64,000 nucleotides of DNA from Geosporobacter ferrireducens (GTDB lineage: Bacteria; Bacillota; Clostridia; Peptostreptococcales; Thermotaleaceae), in the NCBI RefSeq assembly GCF_001750685.1, contig NZ_CP017269.1:5435416-5499415 (forward strand). Reading direction: 5' to 3'. Shown in pieces: positions 62,976 to 64,000 of the stretch. Below the pieces are notes generated by a model. The model was not told the origin of the DNA, made no database searches, and was given only the letters and a program-made list of their open reading frames with translations. Both the position numbers and the translations under genes were made by a program. Position 1 is the first letter of the stretch, and the number at the start of each line of letters is the position of its first letter.

Positions 62976-63977
62976 ATGCTTAAAGGGCATCGGACATGGA
63001 TTTTTCAATCTAAACCAGTTATTTTAGCATCAGCTGCGGTAGGAGGACCCTTTGAGGCAGCTGGAGCACTGTCTGAGGATTTTGATATTTTACATCAAGA
63101 CATATGGCTAGGGCAAGATAGTTTTGAAAAAGCAGAGAAAGTACTTTTAGAGGAGGCTGCTCAAAAAGCAATAGATAAGGCAGGATTAAAAAAAGAAGAT
63201 GTACAATTTTTTCTAAGCGGTGATTTGATGAATCAAATCATATCGAGCAGTTTCGCAGCCAGAACATTAGGAATGCCTTATCTAGGTGTTTTTGGGGCCT
63301 GCTCCAGTTCAATGGAAGGCTTAGCTTTGGGAAGTTTGATTGTAGATAGCAAAGCTGCAAATTATGTGTTGGCAGCAGCATCCAGTCATAACGGCGCAGC
63401 TGAAAAGCAGTTTCGATATCCAACGGAATACGGCTCTCAAAAGCCTCCCACGGCTCAATGGACAGTAACCGGTGCGGGAGCTGCACTACTTGGAAAAGAA
63501 GGCAATGGGCCTAGAGTAACTACGGCTACGATCGGACGCGTAATAGACATGGGTATTTCAGATCCCTTTAATATGGGGGCAGCCATGGCACCTGCAGCAG
63601 TAGATACGATTGAGGCACATTTTAGAGATATGAATATTGATCCTACTTATTACGATATCATTGCTACAGGGGATCTTGGCAAGGTAGGGCATAGAATAGC
63701 ATCAGATTTATTAACGGATCATGGATTGAAGATTCCAGAGAATATTCTTACAGACTGCGGACTGCTAATCTATAAGCCGGAACAGCCGGTTATTGCAGGT
63801 GGTAGCGGCTGTGCATGCTCTGCAACCGTTACATATGGACATTTTATGAATCAAATGAGGGGCGGTAAATTAAAACGAATTTTAATTATAGCTACAGGTG
63901 CGTTAATGTCACCTATATCCTATCAGCAAAAGGAAAGCATTCCCTGTATTGCCCATGCTGTATCTATAGAAATATAA
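62976..63977 (+). CDS. spoVAD: stage V sporulation protein AD
   Basis: 333 residues with a thiolase-like fold: FGACSSSMEGLALGS around the cysteine, VLAAASSHNGAAEKQFRYP and the end IPCIAHAVSIE. SpoVAD binds dipicolinate at the SpoVA channel. Its ATG directly follows the spoVAC stop codon. Confidence 0.94.
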   Translation: MLKGHRTWIFQSKPVILASAAVGGPFEAAGALSEDFDILHQDIWLGQDSFEKAEKVLLEEAAQKAIDKAGLKKEDVQFFLSGDLMNQIISSSFAARTLGMPYLGVFGACSSSMEGLALGSLIVDSKAANYVLAAASSHNGAAEKQFRYPTEYGSQKPPTAQWTVTGAGAALLGKEGNGPRVTTATIGRVIDMGISDPFNMGAAMAPAAVDTIEAHFRDMNIDPTYYDIIATGDLGKVGHRIASDLLTDHGLKIPENILTDCGLLIYKPEQPVIAGGSGCACSATVTYGHFMNQMRGGKLKRILIIATGALMSPISYQQKESIPCIAHAVSIEI

Positions 63978-63994
63978 AAGAGAGGTGTAAAATA

Positions 63995-64000
63995 ATGGAG
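63995..64000 (+). CDS. start of the next gene, probably spoVAE (cut by the window edge)
   Basis: Only ATG GAG is inside the window. AGAGGTGTAAAATA precedes it, 17 bases after spoVAD. The gene order spoVAC-spoVAD-spoVAE in other spore formers suggests its identity; nothing of the product can be read. Confidence 0.45.

Noticed and set aside
1..64000. CRISPR arrays, prophage modules, complete insertion sequences, rRNA genes
   Set aside because: I looked for regularly spaced direct repeats, transposase-like proteins, terminal inverted repeats and rRNA signatures and saw none. Only an integrase fragment and recombinase-like debris point to past mobility.

Overview
The window looks like a chromosome segment of a low-GC, anaerobic, endospore-forming Firmicute of the class Clostridia. 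The evidence is a single-chain pyruvate:ferredoxin oxidoreductase, sporulation genes (spoVAC, spoVAD and associated DUF1657/DUF421 genes) at the right edge, sigma-54/PRD-controlled phosphotransferase operons, strong AGGAGG-type ribosome binding sites and generally AT-rich DNA. I cannot name the species.

Layout. (1) 1-6100: worn accessory DNA. It holds gene fragments, a minus-strand operon (small HTH protein, response regulator, histidine kinase, ABC ATPase, two permeases) of the bacitracin/lantibiotic-resistance type, an HTH gene typical of conjugative elements and about 680 bp without a convincing gene. (2) 6240-13165: a sugar locus with a ROK repressor, ROK kinase, a XylFGH-like ABC importer and glucosamine-6-phosphate deaminase. 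From the kinase on it is visibly more GC-rich than its surroundings. (3) 13290-28700: housekeeping and conserved genes: nifJ, a cytosolic-looking beta-lactamase-fold hydrolase with an NlpC/P60 peptidase, M16 peptidase, SWIM-SNF2 helicase, diguanylate cyclase, ketopantoate-reductase-like enzyme, DmpA-type peptidase, YebC-family protein, small basic proteins, tRNA-Val(GAC), an integrase fragment and a lipoprotein. (4) 28979-48059: a carbohydrate island with two parallel PTS operons. Each has a near-consensus sigma-54 promoter, a LevR-type activator and galactitol-type EIIA, EIIB and EIIC. They are accompanied by class II aldolases, a transaldolase-like enzyme, a glycerol-3-phosphate-dehydrogenase-like enzyme, a polyol-type dehydrogenase, a dedicated HPr, an FGGY kinase and a phosphohexomutase. 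(5) 48197-57395: a divergent amino-acid locus. Asd and aspartokinase lie on the minus strand. On the plus strand are a DAO-type flavoprotein, a Na+/solute symporter, an FCD-domain regulator, a BFD-like protein, a canonical dihydrodipicolinate synthase, a small [2Fe-2S] protein, an NAD/FAD oxidoreductase and a ferredoxin-like protein. Near-identical 22-bp palindromes sit at both divergent promoters. (6) 57690-60824: an MgtC-family protein, an SDR-type threonine dehydrogenase and an iron-type alcohol dehydrogenase. (7) 61028-64000: the spoVA group, running off the right edge.

How the genes work together. Each PTS operon should take up and phosphorylate a polyol or sugar; the dehydrogenase, kinase and aldolases next to it would feed the product to triose phosphates. 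Because each activator lies downstream of a sigma-54 promoter and upstream of its EII genes in one operon, positive autoregulation is likely. The divergent amino-acid locus appears to be one regulon in which an Hcn/Oox-type multi-subunit dehydrogenase is controlled together with synthesis of aspartate semialdehyde and its condensation with pyruvate. That combination is the least explained part of the window.
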